A stretch of 35,974 bases of DNA from Deltaproteobacteria bacterium (lineage in GTDB: Bacteria > Desulfobacterota > Desulfuromonadia > Desulfuromonadales > Geopsychrobacteraceae), in contig JAJRQI010000025.1 of NCBI GenBank assembly GCA_024280335.1, positions 1 through 35,974 on the forward strand. The letters run 5' to 3'. A program made the position numbers and the translations under genes. Positions 1 to 7,635 of the stretch are shown here, piece by piece. Each line of letters begins with the position of its first letter. Within the stretch, counting starts at the first letter, position 1. Under the pieces are notes generated by a model that did not search any database, had not been told where the DNA came from, and saw only the letters and a program-made list of their open reading frames with translations.

Positions 1-74
1 GCAACAGATTGATCAGATTCAACTGCCAACTTGACGGTATCTTGCTTAAATTGGGACGAGTAACTTGAACTCAT
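1..74 (-). CDS. Transposase OrfA, IS3-type helix-turn-helix, N-terminal fragment
   Basis: An ATG at 74 (minus strand) sits behind GGAGGTGTGTTCA, a strong Shine-Dalgarno at good spacing. It opens a frame reading MSSSSYSSQFKQDTVKLAVE and continuing through SDQSV at the window edge. The pattern [YF]S..FK.D.VKL..ES.QSV is the usual beginning of the small IS3-family OrfA, which carries the helix-turn-helix that recognises the element ends. Only about 24 residues are visible, so the exact IS group cannot be named. It points out of the window, with the IS end lying between it and the HNH gene. Confidence 0.65.
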   Translation of the reverse strand, partial: MSSSYSSQFKQDTVKLAVESDQSV

Positions 75-135
75 TGAACACACCTCCATTGTCGGGCATT
101 ATGCCTCGGTTTGTGTGTCCGGGATAGTGTAACCA
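1..135 (-). mobile_element. End of an IS3-like insertion sequence (partial)
   Basis: The minus strand from about 135 begins TGGTTACACTATCCCGGACA, which looks like the terminal inverted repeat of an insertion sequence. It is followed about 40 bases later by a ribosome binding site (GGAGGTG) and the start of a transposase-like reading frame that runs off the window. The outer boundary near 135 is inferred from the TG dinucleotide typical of IS3-family ends; no target duplication can be checked because the other end is missing. Confidence 0.6.
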
Positions 136-206
136 CTTCAATACTCCTTGACGAGCGTGCTGACGTTTGAATTGTTAATTGTCATTACAGGTATGTCCTT
201 GTGGGG

Positions 207-989
207 CTATCGATCAATAAAAATATTATCGCGATGCCAAGCCAAATGTTCAGGAGCTGGTTGAAATCGCCTTGGTTTTATGATGGGTTTGTTGTGGTAG
301 TGCGAAATTAGATCGTGCGTTTCTTTTGCACCGTGATGAATTAATTTGTCACAAACGATTACAGTGAGGTTTTTGGATACGGAGATCAGGCCTCTGTCAA
401 ATAGTCGGTCAAAGGTCGCACTTAGGCATAAGCCGTTGGATGGTTCTGCCCTGTAACGCTCATCTTCAGCCCATGGGACAATATGGCTGGCAATAAGACA
501 GTCCACTATTTTTAGGCCAGTTATGCAACATCTTTCCTCATAGCTGCTTAGGATCGCTTGCCTGAAAAAAGTTTGGTGGACTCGTTGCTTAACTAACTGA
601 ACTTTTTCGCTTGGGCCAGTAGGAATAATAGGGTCTATTCCTTTAACTGATTCATTTTTAAGGCTTTTTCGAAGTTTATGAGCTTCTAGTGTTAGACTGT
701 TCCAGTCGGCATGGAATTCATCCCATATTTCGCGGTCCAGTTTGCTCGAATGAGTGAGGCCAGAGATACTCAACTTTAGTAAAGATGGATCAAATGCGCC
801 AAAATTACCTAGTTTTCTCGCGATTCCTGCGGGGGAACGTCTGAGCATTTCTGCTAATTTAATAATCGCCGGATTATTTGCTTTTGTTTTTTTAAACGGT
901 ATGCGGCAATAGAGTTCGAAAGCGACAATTAGTTCATCCCGGCTCCATGGCTTACCGTAGTTTTCTGGTTTATCGTTGTTTGTGCTCAT
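207..989 (-). CDS. HNH endonuclease (HNH_2 / COG3440-like putative restriction enzyme)
   Basis: A 260-residue protein starting at ATG 989 (an ATG at 998 is also in frame, but the product MSTNNDKPENY is the more natural start). Residues about 14-60 resemble a SANT/Myb-like helical segment (WSRDELIVAFELY) as found in front of many HNH nucleases. The C-terminal half carries an HNH_2-type core: CCITG, then ASHIVPW with the catalytic histidine, then NGLCLSATFDRLFDRG. Proteins of this layout are annotated as predicted restriction endonucleases, but a substrate cannot be read from sequence. The gene is much more AT-rich than the recA region and lies 72 bases from an IS end, which suggests acquired DNA. 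No methyltransferase partner is visible, so a modification-dependent or stand-alone role is possible. Confidence 0.8.
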   Translation of the reverse strand: MSTNNDKPENYGKPWSRDELIVAFELYCRIPFKKTKANNPAIIKLAEMLRRSPAGIARKLGNFGAFDPSLLKLSISGLTHSSKLDREIWDEFHADWNSLTLEAHKLRKSLKNESVKGIDPIIPTGPSEKVQLVKQRVHQTFFRQAILSSYEERCCITGLKIVDCLIASHIVPWAEDERYRAEPSNGLCLSATFDRLFDRGLISVSKNLTVIVCDKLIHHGAKETHDLISHYHNKPIIKPRRFQPAPEHLAWHRDNIFIDR

Positions 990-1171
990 AGCTCTCACTT
1001 AATCTCTACGGGTTCAATTCCCCGTCCTCTTGGGGCGAAAGCTGACTCAAATTCAGCGCGAGATGGTTGCGCAGTTAATGTCTTGCTGCTTGCGGCGGGG
1101 GGCTTTATTGTTCCATCACGCCTGTTAAAACTATGGACTTTAGTCCAAGCCTTTCAGGTGCTACTCATTTT

Positions 1172-1244
1172 TTGTCATTCCCGCGATTGCGGGAATCCAG
1201 AGGTTATCATGGGGACTGGATCCCCGCATTCGCGAGGATGACGA
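1172..1244. repeat. Short MITE-like element with 29-bp imperfect terminal inverted repeats
   Basis: The left arm at 1172-1200 contains the inner palindrome ATTCCCGCGATTGCGGGAAT. The right arm at 1216-1244 is its inverted, imperfect partner (CTGGATCCCCGCATTCGCGA onward). The inner ATTCCC-N8-GGGAAT palindrome resembles the dRS3-type dispersed repeats of other proteobacteria. It is non-autonomous, with no room for a gene. Copy number elsewhere cannot be judged here. Confidence 0.65.
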
Positions 1245-1296
1245 TTGAAGCAGGTTGTGACTTTGCTTGTAAAGGGACTTTCAGTTCCCATCAAAC

Positions 1297-1316
1297 CTCT
1301 GCACTTTAGTGCAGAG
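1297..1316 (-). terminator. Hairpin after recX, possible terminator of the recA-pilT-recX run
   Basis: A perfect 8-bp stem CTCTGCAC with loop TTTA and GTGCAGAG sits 4 bases beyond the recX stop codon. Flanking AAACC and GGTTT lengthen the imperfect stem. A long uridine run is absent, so intrinsic termination is plausible but not certain. Confidence 0.45.
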
Positions 1317-1320
1317 TGGT

Positions 1321-1797
1321 TTAGTCTTTTACAGACTTGAGAGCCGTAACAATATCACCCAGCGAAAAACCCCGCCGCTGAAAGGAACTCACTACCCGAC
1401 GGCGCTGTTTTTCATCGGAGTTGGCAAAATCAAAGTTGGGGAAACGGCGTTGCAGTTGGTCGCGCAGCAGGAGGTTGGAGTCGAATTCACTGCTGGCGGT
1501 TTCGAGAGCCTGAACGGCGGTGGTTTCTTCAATGCCGCGCCGGCGCAGATCGAGAAGAATCTTGATTCCGACCCCCCGGCCGTTACGTAGCATGGCGCGG
1601 GCACGTTCCGTGGCGTAGCGGCGATCATTCAGGTAGTCGTACCCGTGGCACTTTTCAATCGCACTGTCGACGGCCGCTGCAGAAAAGCCGAACTGCCCCA
1701 GCTTTTCACGCAGTTCGGCTTCGCTTCGGTCGCGACCGGTCAGCAACCGCAGGGCGGCGGCAAAGGGGTCAGAACCGGTCGACTTTGACGTTGCCAT
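1321..1797 (-). CDS. recX: Regulatory protein RecX
   Basis: About 158 residues, beginning MATSKSTGSDPFAAALRLL. RecX binds inside the RecA filament groove and modulates recombinase and coprotease activity. Family signs are the three-helix repeats: LLTGRDRSEAELREKL near the N terminus, the DYLNDRRYA segment, then RGIEETTAVQAL and a C-terminal RRGFSLGDIVTAL helix. A longer frame opens at 1899 but its first 34 residues are low-complexity serine and charge-rich sequence inside the pilT-family gene, so the start at 1797 is preferred. With that start the gene overlaps the pilT-family gene by 29 bases, which suggests translational coupling. It is separated from recA by one gene, an arrangement consistent with a shared RecA-control transcript. 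Confidence 0.9.
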   Translation of the reverse strand: MATSKSTGSDPFAAALRLLTGRDRSEAELREKLGQFGFSAAAVDSAIEKCHGYDYLNDRRYATERARAMLRNGRGVGIKILLDLRRRGIEETTAVQALETASSEFDSNLLLRDQLQRRFPNFDFANSDEKQRRRVVSSFQRRGFSLGDIVTALKSVKD

Positions 1798-2935
1798 CCT
1801 CGTCCAGTCCCTTTTCTTCCTGGATTTTGCCCTGTTCGAAATCGTCCCATGACGCATCTGAGGTGGAATCGATGCCGGAGAACTTGAGCTTGAAGTCATC
1901 CGGGTTGGAGCTTTGTCGCAGGGCTTCTTCGTAGGTAATGACTTCCCGTTTGACCAGACTCATCAGCGCCTGATCGAAGGTCTGCATTCCGTAGGTGGTA
2001 TATCCCTGGGCGATGGCATCCCTGAGCTGGATGGTTTTTTCCTGGTCATCGATCAAGTCACGAACCCGCGCGGTAGAAACCATGACCTCGACCGCTGCGA
2101 CCCGCCCCTTGCCTTCGGCGCGGGGGATCAAACGCTGGGAGATGACCCCCTTGATCACGCCGGAGAGTTGCAGGCGGATATGACGTTGCTGGTGCGGCGG
2201 AAACAGGGAAACGATCCGGGTGATCGATTCCGGGGCGTCGATGGTGTGCAGGGTGGAGAGCACCAGGTGGCCGGTTTCAGCGGCGGCCAAGGCGGTTTCG
2301 GCGGTTTCGACATCGCGCATCTCGCCGACCAGGATGATGTCCGGATCCTGGCGTAGCGAGCTTTTCAGTGCCGTGGCAAAGCCGGCGGTATCGAAACCGA
2401 CCTCACGTTGATTGATGATGCACTTGCGATCACGGTGCAGGTACTCGATCGGATCCTCAATGGTGACAATGTGCGCAGTGCGGGTGCTGTTGAGATGGTC
2501 GATCATCGCTGCCAGGGTGGTTGACTTGCCCGAGCCGGTGGCTCCGGTGACCAGCACCAGACCGCGCTGTTCCGAGGCGATTTTCTTCAATACTTCCGGC
2601 AGCAGCAGTTCGTCGAGGGTGGAAATTTTATAGGGGATGGCTCGAAAGACCGCCGAGACCGAATTGCGCTGCGAGAAAACGTTGACCCGAAAGCGCCCCA
2701 GACCTGGCACTCCGTAGGCCAGGTCGATCTCAAAGGATTCCTCGAACTGCGCCTTCTGGCGTTCGTTCATGATCCCTTCGCACATGCTGCGTACCGATTC
2801 AGCCGTCAGCCGTGGAGCTTTCGGCAGCGGCCGCAGGTTACCGTCGATGCGGAACACCGGCGGCAAACCGGCCTTGAGGTGGATGTCGGAGGTGTTGGCT
2901 TTCAGGGCCATGCCGAGAATGTCGTTCAGATTCAT
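1769..2935 (-). CDS. pilT: PilT-family twitching motility ATPase
   Basis: A 388-residue cytoplasmic hexameric ATPase of the type IV pilus retraction family. The N-terminal PAS-like domain (SDIHLKAGLPPVFRIDG) is followed by the RecA-like core: Walker A GATGSGKST near residue 131, the Asp box TIEDPIEYLH, Walker B DIILVGEMRD and the His box HLVLSTLHT. The arginine-rich AIRNLIRE motif of classical PilT appears only in changed form (ARVRDLIDD, QLRDAIAQG), and an acidic tail of about 40 residues follows, so a PilT paralogue or PilU-like role is possible. The start has AGGA eight bases upstream. It lies between recA and recX, an order I associate with Geobacter relatives. No other pilus gene is in the window. 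Confidence 0.88.
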   Translation of the reverse strand: MNLNDILGMALKANTSDIHLKAGLPPVFRIDGNLRPLPKAPRLTAESVRSMCEGIMNERQKAQFEESFEIDLAYGVPGLGRFRVNVFSQRNSVSAVFRAIPYKISTLDELLLPEVLKKIASEQRGLVLVTGATGSGKSTTLAAMIDHLNSTRTAHIVTIEDPIEYLHRDRKCIINQREVGFDTAGFATALKSSLRQDPDIILVGEMRDVETAETALAAAETGHLVLSTLHTIDAPESITRIVSLFPPHQQRHIRLQLSGVIKGVISQRLIPRAEGKGRVAAVEVMVSTARVRDLIDDQEKTIQLRDAIAQGYTTYGMQTFDQALMSLVKREVITYEEALRQSSNPDDFKLKFSGIDSTSDASWDDFEQGKIQEEKGLDEDGNVKVDRF

Positions 2936-2967
2936 GGGGCCATCCTGTCAGATGAATTGCCGGCGTG

Positions 2968-3993
2968 CTATTCTTCGGCGCCGGTAGTAACAGCTTCAGT
3001 ACCAAGTCCGTAAAGCTCGTGTAATTTGGCTTCGATTTCGCTGGTGACCTCCGGGTTTTCTTTCAGAAACTGTTTGGAATTTTCCCGTCCCTGACCGAGC
3101 CGTTCACCGTTGTAGGAGAACCAGGAACCGCTTTTTTCGACGATATCGTTGTCGACGCCGAGATCCAGAACATCCCCTTCACGGGAAATCCCGGTTCCGA
3201 ACATAATATCAAATTCTGCCTGTTTGAATGGCGGGGCAACCTTGTTCTTTACCACCTTGACCCGGGTGCGGCCGCCGACCACATCCTGTCCTGATTTCAG
3301 GGAGGCGATGCGGCGGATATCAAGCCGCACCGAGGCGTAGAATTTCAACGCGTTGCCGCCGGTGGTGGTCTCCGGATTGCCGAACATTACGCCGATCTTC
3401 ATGCGCAGCTGGTTGATGAAGATGATGCAGCAGTTCGACTTGGAGATCGTTGACGTCAGTTTCCGTAGCGCTTGTGACATCAGCCGCGCCTGCAGACCCA
3501 TATGTGAGTCGCCCATCTCCCCCTCGATCTCTGCCCGCGGGGTCAGGGCGGCGACCGAGTCGACCACCAGCACATCGATGGCGCCGCTGCGCACCAGCAT
3601 CTCGGTGATCTCCAGCGCCTGCTCGCCGGTGTCCGGCTGGGAAACCAGCAGGTCGTCCGATTTGACCCCCAGATGTCCGGCGTACTGGATGTCGAGAGCG
3701 TGTTCGGCATCGACGAAGGCCGCGATCCCGCCATTTTTCTGTGCCTCGGCGATAATGTGCAAGGCCAGGGTGGTTTTTCCCGAGGATTCCGGGCCGAAGA
3801 TCTCGGTGATCCGGCCTTTGGGGACGCCGCCGAGACCGAGGGCCAGATCGAGGCTTAAGGCCCCGGTCGAAATATAATCGATGGCCGGCATCTGGTAATC
3901 AGAGCCGAGCCGCATGATGCTGCCTTTGCCGAACTGTTTTTCAATCTGACCCATGGCCAGTTCAAGTGCGCGGTTACGGTTTTCGTCGGACAT
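2968..3993 (-). CDS. recA: Recombinase RecA
   Basis: A 341-residue protein of normal RecA length that forms ATP-dependent filaments on single-stranded DNA, catalyses strand exchange and activates LexA self-cleavage. Visible landmarks are the N-terminal [14 protein letters not shown], Walker [15 protein letters not shown], Walker [15 protein letters not shown], the L1/L2 loop region with [17 protein letters not shown], and an acidic C-terminal tail ([10 protein letters not shown]). The start is fixed by AAGGAGG seven bases before the ATG. About 210 bases separate it from thpR upstream, and most of this space is a repeat element (4020-4145). I see neither a Geobacter-type nor an Escherichia-type LexA box in that space. 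It is followed at 32 bases by the pilT-family gene. Confidence 0.98.
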   Translation of the reverse strand: MSDENRNRALELAMGQIEKQFGKGSIMRLGSDYQMPAIDYISTGALSLDLALGLGGVPKGRITEIFGPESSGKTTLALHIIAEAQKNGGIAAFVDAEHALDIQYAGHLGVKSDDLLVSQPDTGEQALEITEMLVRSGAIDVLVVDSVAALTPRAEIEGEMGDSHMGLQARLMSQALRKLTSTISKSNCCIIFINQLRMKIGVMFGNPETTTGGNALKFYASVRLDIRRIASLKSGQDVVGGRTRVKVVKNKVAPPFKQAEFDIMFGTGISREGDVLDLGVDNDIVEKSGSWFSYNGERLGQGRENSKQFLKENPEVTSEIEAKLHELYGLGTEAVTTGAEE

Positions 3994-4019
3994 GTCTGCC
4001 TCCTTGGCAATTGTTGCTT

Positions 4020-4145
4020 GATGGCGTCGAAAAAGTCCGCCCGACTGCGGTGCAGCGCTTTTTCAGGACCTCGACCCGCCCTATGTAGGCCTTCGCCCCT
4101 GAAAAATCACTACGCCTTGTGGGGCGAAATTTTTGCTTAGCCATC
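4020..4145. repeat. MITE-like inverted-repeat element between thpR and recA
   Basis: The two ends are related inverted copies: GATGGCGTCGAAAAAGTCC on the plus strand at 4020, and GATGGCTAAGCAAAAATTTC reading inward from 4145 on the minus strand. The interior contains further complementary patches (AGGCCTTCGCCCC, CCTTGTGGGGCGAA). About 125 bases long with no coding capacity. It occupies most of the recA leader region, so any promoter of recA must lie inside it or in the 26 bases next to the gene, or else recA is read from upstream. Confidence 0.5.
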
Positions 4146-4203
4146 TCAAGAGAATTTGCGAGTCCATCATTGCTTGAATTCGCTTTTTTTTCGGACAAAA
4201 AAA

Positions 4204-4786
4204 TCAATGCTCGGTGCCAAGCAGGTCGGCCGTTTGCAACGGCGTGTGGATGGCGCCTCTGGCGGTAAGTTTGCTACTGAACAAAATCATTCTGTCGATT
4301 TTAAGACTACCGCAACTGTATGACAGAAAAGGGCACAGAGCTTCAGTTTGTTTTGGGGGGCGCTTGAAACGGCCGATGGTCAGATGTGGCCGATATGGGC
4401 GTGGACCCGGTTTGGAATCCTGTTTTATAAGTTCGTCAGGCAGCCTGTCGTAAAGATCAATCAGCTCTGCTTCCGGCCGAATTATCAGCCAGAGGATTCT
4501 CGGTTTCCGCCGATTGGGGAAAAGATCCACGCCTTCCAGTGTGGCATTAAAATCCTTTTTCTTTTCCCCCTATCGATAGCATAGACGAGGCGATTTTCGC
4601 AAGCTGATCATGGCTTTGCTCACCAAGAAAATGCAAGGTCAGATGCAGGTTTTCCGGCTGGGTCGGTTTCAGTTCCGGGATCGCCAGGCACAGACTTCGT
4701 TGCAGGCTGGTGATCCGCTGTTGCAGACCCTCTGGTAGCGGGATGGCAATGAAACAGCGCAACGGCTCCGTCGCTGGATCAGTCAT
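4204..4786 (-). pseudogene. thpR: RNA 2',3'-cyclic phosphodiesterase ThpR (LigT family), frameshifted
   Basis: ThpR opens 2',3'-cyclic phosphate ends of RNA and belongs to the 2H phosphoesterases. The first half (4786 to about 4555) starts TEPLRCFIAIPLPE and holds the first catalytic motif HLTLHFLGE. The second half (from about 4555 to 4204) holds the second motif HLTIGRFKRP, after the family segment LFPNRRKPRILWL. The two halves are in different frames. Removing one A from the A5 run at 4556-4560 (T5 on the plus strand) joins them as KEKDFNATLEGVDLF, giving about 193 residues, the normal length. Both catalytic motifs are intact, so this is a fresh single-base change, a sequencing error or, less likely, programmed frameshifting. 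It overlaps the end of the histidine kinase gene by 8 bases. Confidence 0.8.
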
Positions 4787-6260
4787 GCCTGGGCCGACTC
4801 GGTTGCTGCAGCGGCAGCAGGACGTGGAAACAACTACCGGTTTCGCTGTGAATCGACGGTTCCACCCAGATCATTCCGCCGTGTGCCTCAATCATCCCTT
4901 TGGCCAGCGGCAACCCCAGCCCGGCGCTCGGCCCCTGTATCGAGTGGAACTGTTTGCCGTGCAGGCTGATATCTCCGGCAACGTGAAATTTGTCGAAAAT
5001 CTGCAGCCGGTCTTTTTCGTCGATGCCGACGCCACTGTCGATGATGCAGAGATCAATATGGTCGTGCAAAGGCGGCTGCTTGAAAAAACCGGGGCAGAAG
5101 GGCTCCATCTCCAGTTTTCGAGCCAGTAATTCTTCGCCGGTGCAGTGGCTGGCTTCCAACTTGATGAAGCCTCCGGGAGGAGTGAACTTGAGCGCGTTCT
5201 TGAGAATTCGTTCCAGTGCCTGACGCAGATGATGATGATCGCCGATCGGGCAGATGTGACCCGGAATCCGGCCGACTTCGAGACTCATCTGGCGGCGTAA
5301 TGCTTCTTCCCCATACTGCAGCGACAGTTCTCTGAGCAGCAGGGTCAGATCGATGTTTTCCCGAGCCAGATAGATATCGCGTGCTTCGATTCTGGCCATT
5401 TCCAACAGGTCTTCTACCAGACTGCTGAGCCGTTTCGCGCCTTTGTCGATGGTCGTCAGCAGCGCCTGACTGTCGGTCGGCAGTTCCTCTCGCTGACTTC
5501 CCAGCATCTGGCTCGCGGTCATGATCCAGGTCAGCGGTGTCCGCAGTTCATGGGAGGCCAGCGCCAGAAAGCGATCCTTCATCTGGTTGGCCTTCTCCAG
5601 AGAGCGGTTACTCTCTTCCAGGCGGTTGACATGCTCACGTAACTGTTGCCGGGAGCGGTCCAGTTCCCGTTGCCCGGCGTGGGTCAGACGATGTTGCCAT
5701 TCCAGTTTTTCCACCAGTTCCGAAGAATCGATCGCTGCCGCCAGCAAGAGGCCGCACTGGCCGAGCAGTTCGATCTCCGCTTCGGTGAACTGGCGGGCCT
5801 GTTGATGATAGAGAAACAGGACGCCCAGCAACCGTTCGTGAGCCAGCAGCGGCAGAGCCAGCAGACTGCACCAACCGGCGGCGAGAATTGCTTTGCAGTA
5901 GAGTTGCGGTTCGTCGTGTAGGTCGACCCAGTTGTGGGGGATGCCGCTATGCACCACCCGGGAAATCAACCCCTGACCAGCGGGAACTTTTTGCAATTCA
6001 CGCGTCAAGTCAGCCGAAATCCCTTGTTGGGCGACCAGATGCAGGGGGGCGTCGATGTCAGGCATCTGGTAGACGCCGCAGCCGGAGACGGAAAAAAAAT
6101 GTTGCAGCTCGTACAGGGTCGCGTCGAGCAGGCGGCTGCGGGCACGGGTGGTTGCCGCCAGAATGGCGATCCGGCGCAGCAGGTGCAAGCCAGCAATCTC
6201 CTGTTGCGGTTTTGTGATGCTTGCGTCGGTCGATTCGGGTGAATAAGGGGCCTGAATCAT
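4779..6260 (-). CDS. GAF-domain sensor histidine kinase, apparently cytoplasmic
   Basis: About 493 residues from the ATG at 6260, chosen because AAAGGA lies eight bases upstream; an ATG at 6269 would overlap that site. Residues about 25-180 form a GAF domain. A coiled segment follows, then the dimerisation H-box LASHELRTPLTWI with the phospho-acceptor histidine near residue 237. The ATPase domain is complete: N-box RILKNALKFTPPGG, G1 CIIDSGVGI, and G2 AGLGLPLAKGMIEAHGGMIW. No membrane segment or receiver domain is present, so it should sense an intracellular signal. No response regulator is adjacent, making it an orphan kinase. It sits between cinA and thpR, with a palindromic repeat (6277-6367) just upstream that may carry or interrupt its leader. 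Confidence 0.88.
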   Translation of the reverse strand: MIQAPYSPESTDASITKPQQEIAGLHLLRRIAILAATTRARSRLLDATLYELQHFFSVSGCGVYQMPDIDAPLHLVAQQGISADLTRELQKVPAGQGLISRVVHSGIPHNWVDLHDEPQLYCKAILAAGWCSLLALPLLAHERLLGVLFLYHQQARQFTEAEIELLGQCGLLLAAAIDSSELVEKLEWQHRLTHAGQRELDRSRQQLREHVNRLEESNRSLEKANQMKDRFLALASHELRTPLTWIMTASQMLGSQREELPTDSQALLTTIDKGAKRLSSLVEDLLEMARIEARDIYLARENIDLTLLLRELSLQYGEEALRRQMSLEVGRIPGHICPIGDHHHLRQALERILKNALKFTPPGGFIKLEASHCTGEELLARKLEMEPFCPGFFKQPPLHDHIDLCIIDSGVGIDEKDRLQIFDKFHVAGDISLHGKQFHSIQGPSAGLGLPLAKGMIEAHGGMIWVEPSIHSETGSCFHVLLPLQQPSRPRHD

Positions 6261-6276
6261 GGTCCACATCCTTTGT

Positions 6277-6367
6277 AACTTCAGTACCTCCCGCCTTTTT
6301 GCACTCTGGCGGCGTTGCTGTGCTGCTCGCGCCTTGCCAGAGCACCAAATTCGGGCGTACTGAAGTT
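6277..6367. repeat. 91-bp palindromic element (long hairpin)
   Basis: Perfect 11-bp ends AACTTCAGTAC (6277-6287) and GTACTGAAGTT (6357-6367) enclose inner matches CCCG/CGGG and CTCTGGC/GCCAGAG, so the element can fold into one long interrupted hairpin in RNA or DNA. It lies between cinA and the histidine kinase gene, both read on the minus strand. A half copy sharing 18 consecutive bases occurs near 24379-24409. Confidence 0.7.
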
Positions 6368-6380
6368 TACTATCCTTTTA

Positions 6381-7628
6381 TCAATCCTCAAGCTGCCTGA
6401 CGGCAAAGCGCCGCAGCCATTCCAGTGCCATATAGGCACTCATGCGCTGGATTTTTTCGCGGTTGCCGTTGAAGCGATAGCCTTTGACGTGAACACCGTT
6501 GCTGCTGGCCAGCGAGATGAAAACCGTGCCGACCGGTTTTTCCTCGGTGCCACCATCCGGTCCGGCGATTCCGGTCACTGCCAGCGCCAGGTCGGTATCG
6601 GCGGCGCGGCGCAGACCGATCGCCATCGCCCGGGCGCAGGGATCGCTGACCGCGCCATGTTGCTGCAGGATCGGCAGCGGCACCTGCAACCAGTCGAGTT
6701 TGGCCGAGTCGGCGTACGTGACCGCACCCCGCTCCAGAAAGGCCGAGGCCCCCGGCTGGCTGGTCAGCAGGCTGGCAATCAGCCCGCCGGTGCAGGATTC
6801 CGCCAGCGACAGGGTTAGCCCGGCGGCGACCAGCAGCTTGCCGACATTGCCCTCAGCGGTTTCGCCGTTTTTCGCCATCAGATAGTCGCCGAGCACCTCG
6901 ATCAGCAGCGCTTCTGCCTGATCGAGGCGGGTATCGGCATCCTCGCCGCCAGCCCGCAGTTTGACCTGCACCAGCGGATAGTCCAGCGCAAAGGCGACGT
7001 TAATCCCCTGCGGCAGTCGACTGTAGGGGATCATACGATCAATTTTCGGCTCCGCCAAACCGAACAGTTTGAAGCTGCGCTGCTTGAGCGGTGCCCCCGG
7101 CGGATGCAGTTGTTGCAGCATCGGCAATACCGACTGCTCGAACATCGCCTGCATCTCGCTCGGCACGCCGGGCAGAAAGAACAGCTCGCAGTTTGTCTCC
7201 CGCAGCCTGAAACCTGGGGCGGTGCCGAGCGGGTTCGGCAGCGGCAGCGCCTCGATCGGCAGCAGTGCCTGGCGTTGGTTGCTCGGTTCCATCTGCCGAT
7301 TGCGGGCGGTAAACCAGCGCTGCACCATCGCCAGGGCTTGCTCGTTGATCGCCAGTGCCTGACCGGTGGCGCGTGCCGCAGCACGGGCGGTCAGATCGTC
7401 GCTGGTCGAGCCGAGACCGCCGGTGACGATGACGGCTTGCACATGCTGTCTGAGGTAGCACAGCGCCGCGATGATCTCCTTCTCCTGATCCGGGACCGAC
7501 AGCGAACAGCGCAGCCGATAACCGTGGCGGGAGAGGGCCGCAGCGATGCTGCCGGTGTTGGTGTCGGCCAGGTCGCCGTTGAGCAGTTCGTCACCAGTGG
7601 TCAGGACCGCAATGTCGAAGGCCATCAA
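6381..7628 (-). CDS. cinA: CinA-family protein (nicotinamide-nucleotide amidase, competence/damage-inducible)
   Basis: A 415-residue two-domain protein. The N-terminal half is a MoCF-biosynthesis-like (COG1058) domain starting MAFDIAVLTTGDELLNGD and holding VTGGLGSTSDDLTARA; in studied CinA proteins it acts on ADP-ribose or NAD-derived pyrophosphates. The C-terminal CinA domain shows the deamidase motifs LAESCTGGLIASLLT and LAVTGIAGPDGGTEEKP, expected to convert nicotinamide mononucleotide to nicotinate mononucleotide in the pyridine nucleotide cycle. The length is normal for the fused form. It begins 7 bases after pgpA and belongs to the same run as recA, matching the widespread cinA-recA neighbourhood. 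A role in competence is known only from some species. Confidence 0.93.
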   Translation of the reverse strand: MMAFDIAVLTTGDELLNGDLADTNTGSIAAALSRHGYRLRCSLSVPDQEKEIIAALCYLRQHVQAVIVTGGLGSTSDDLTARAAARATGQALAINEQALAMVQRWFTARNRQMEPSNQRQALLPIEALPLPNPLGTAPGFRLRETNCELFFLPGVPSEMQAMFEQSVLPMLQQLHPPGAPLKQRSFKLFGLAEPKIDRMIPYSRLPQGINVAFALDYPLVQVKLRAGGEDADTRLDQAEALLIEVLGDYLMAKNGETAEGNVGKLLVAAGLTLSLAESCTGGLIASLLTSQPGASAFLERGAVTYADSAKLDWLQVPLPILQQHGAVSDPCARAMAIGLRRAADTDLALAVTGIAGPDGGTEEKPVGTVFISLASSNGVHVKGYRFNGNREKIQRMSAYMALEWLRRFAVRQLED

Positions 7629-7635
7629 TCACTCC

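Larger units (their letters stand above)
990..1320. other. Intergenic stretch with repeats and hairpins, no gene seen
   Basis: No convincing coding frame lies between the HNH gene and recX. The stretch contains an inverted-repeat element at 1172-1244, a small GGAC-TTTA-GTCC hairpin near 1136-1148, and a perfect hairpin at 1297-1316. The rest is unassigned. Confidence 0.6.

Noticed and set aside
1009-1026. A tRNA T-arm-like stem (ACGGG, TTCAATTC loop, CCCGT) that could mark an attachment site
   Set aside because: The loop is 8 rather than 7 bases, and no acceptor stem, CCA end or anticodon arm can be placed around it.
3974-4207. A minus-strand open frame through the recA leader repeat
   Set aside because: It runs through the inverted-repeat element and into recA's start in another frame, with no homology signs.
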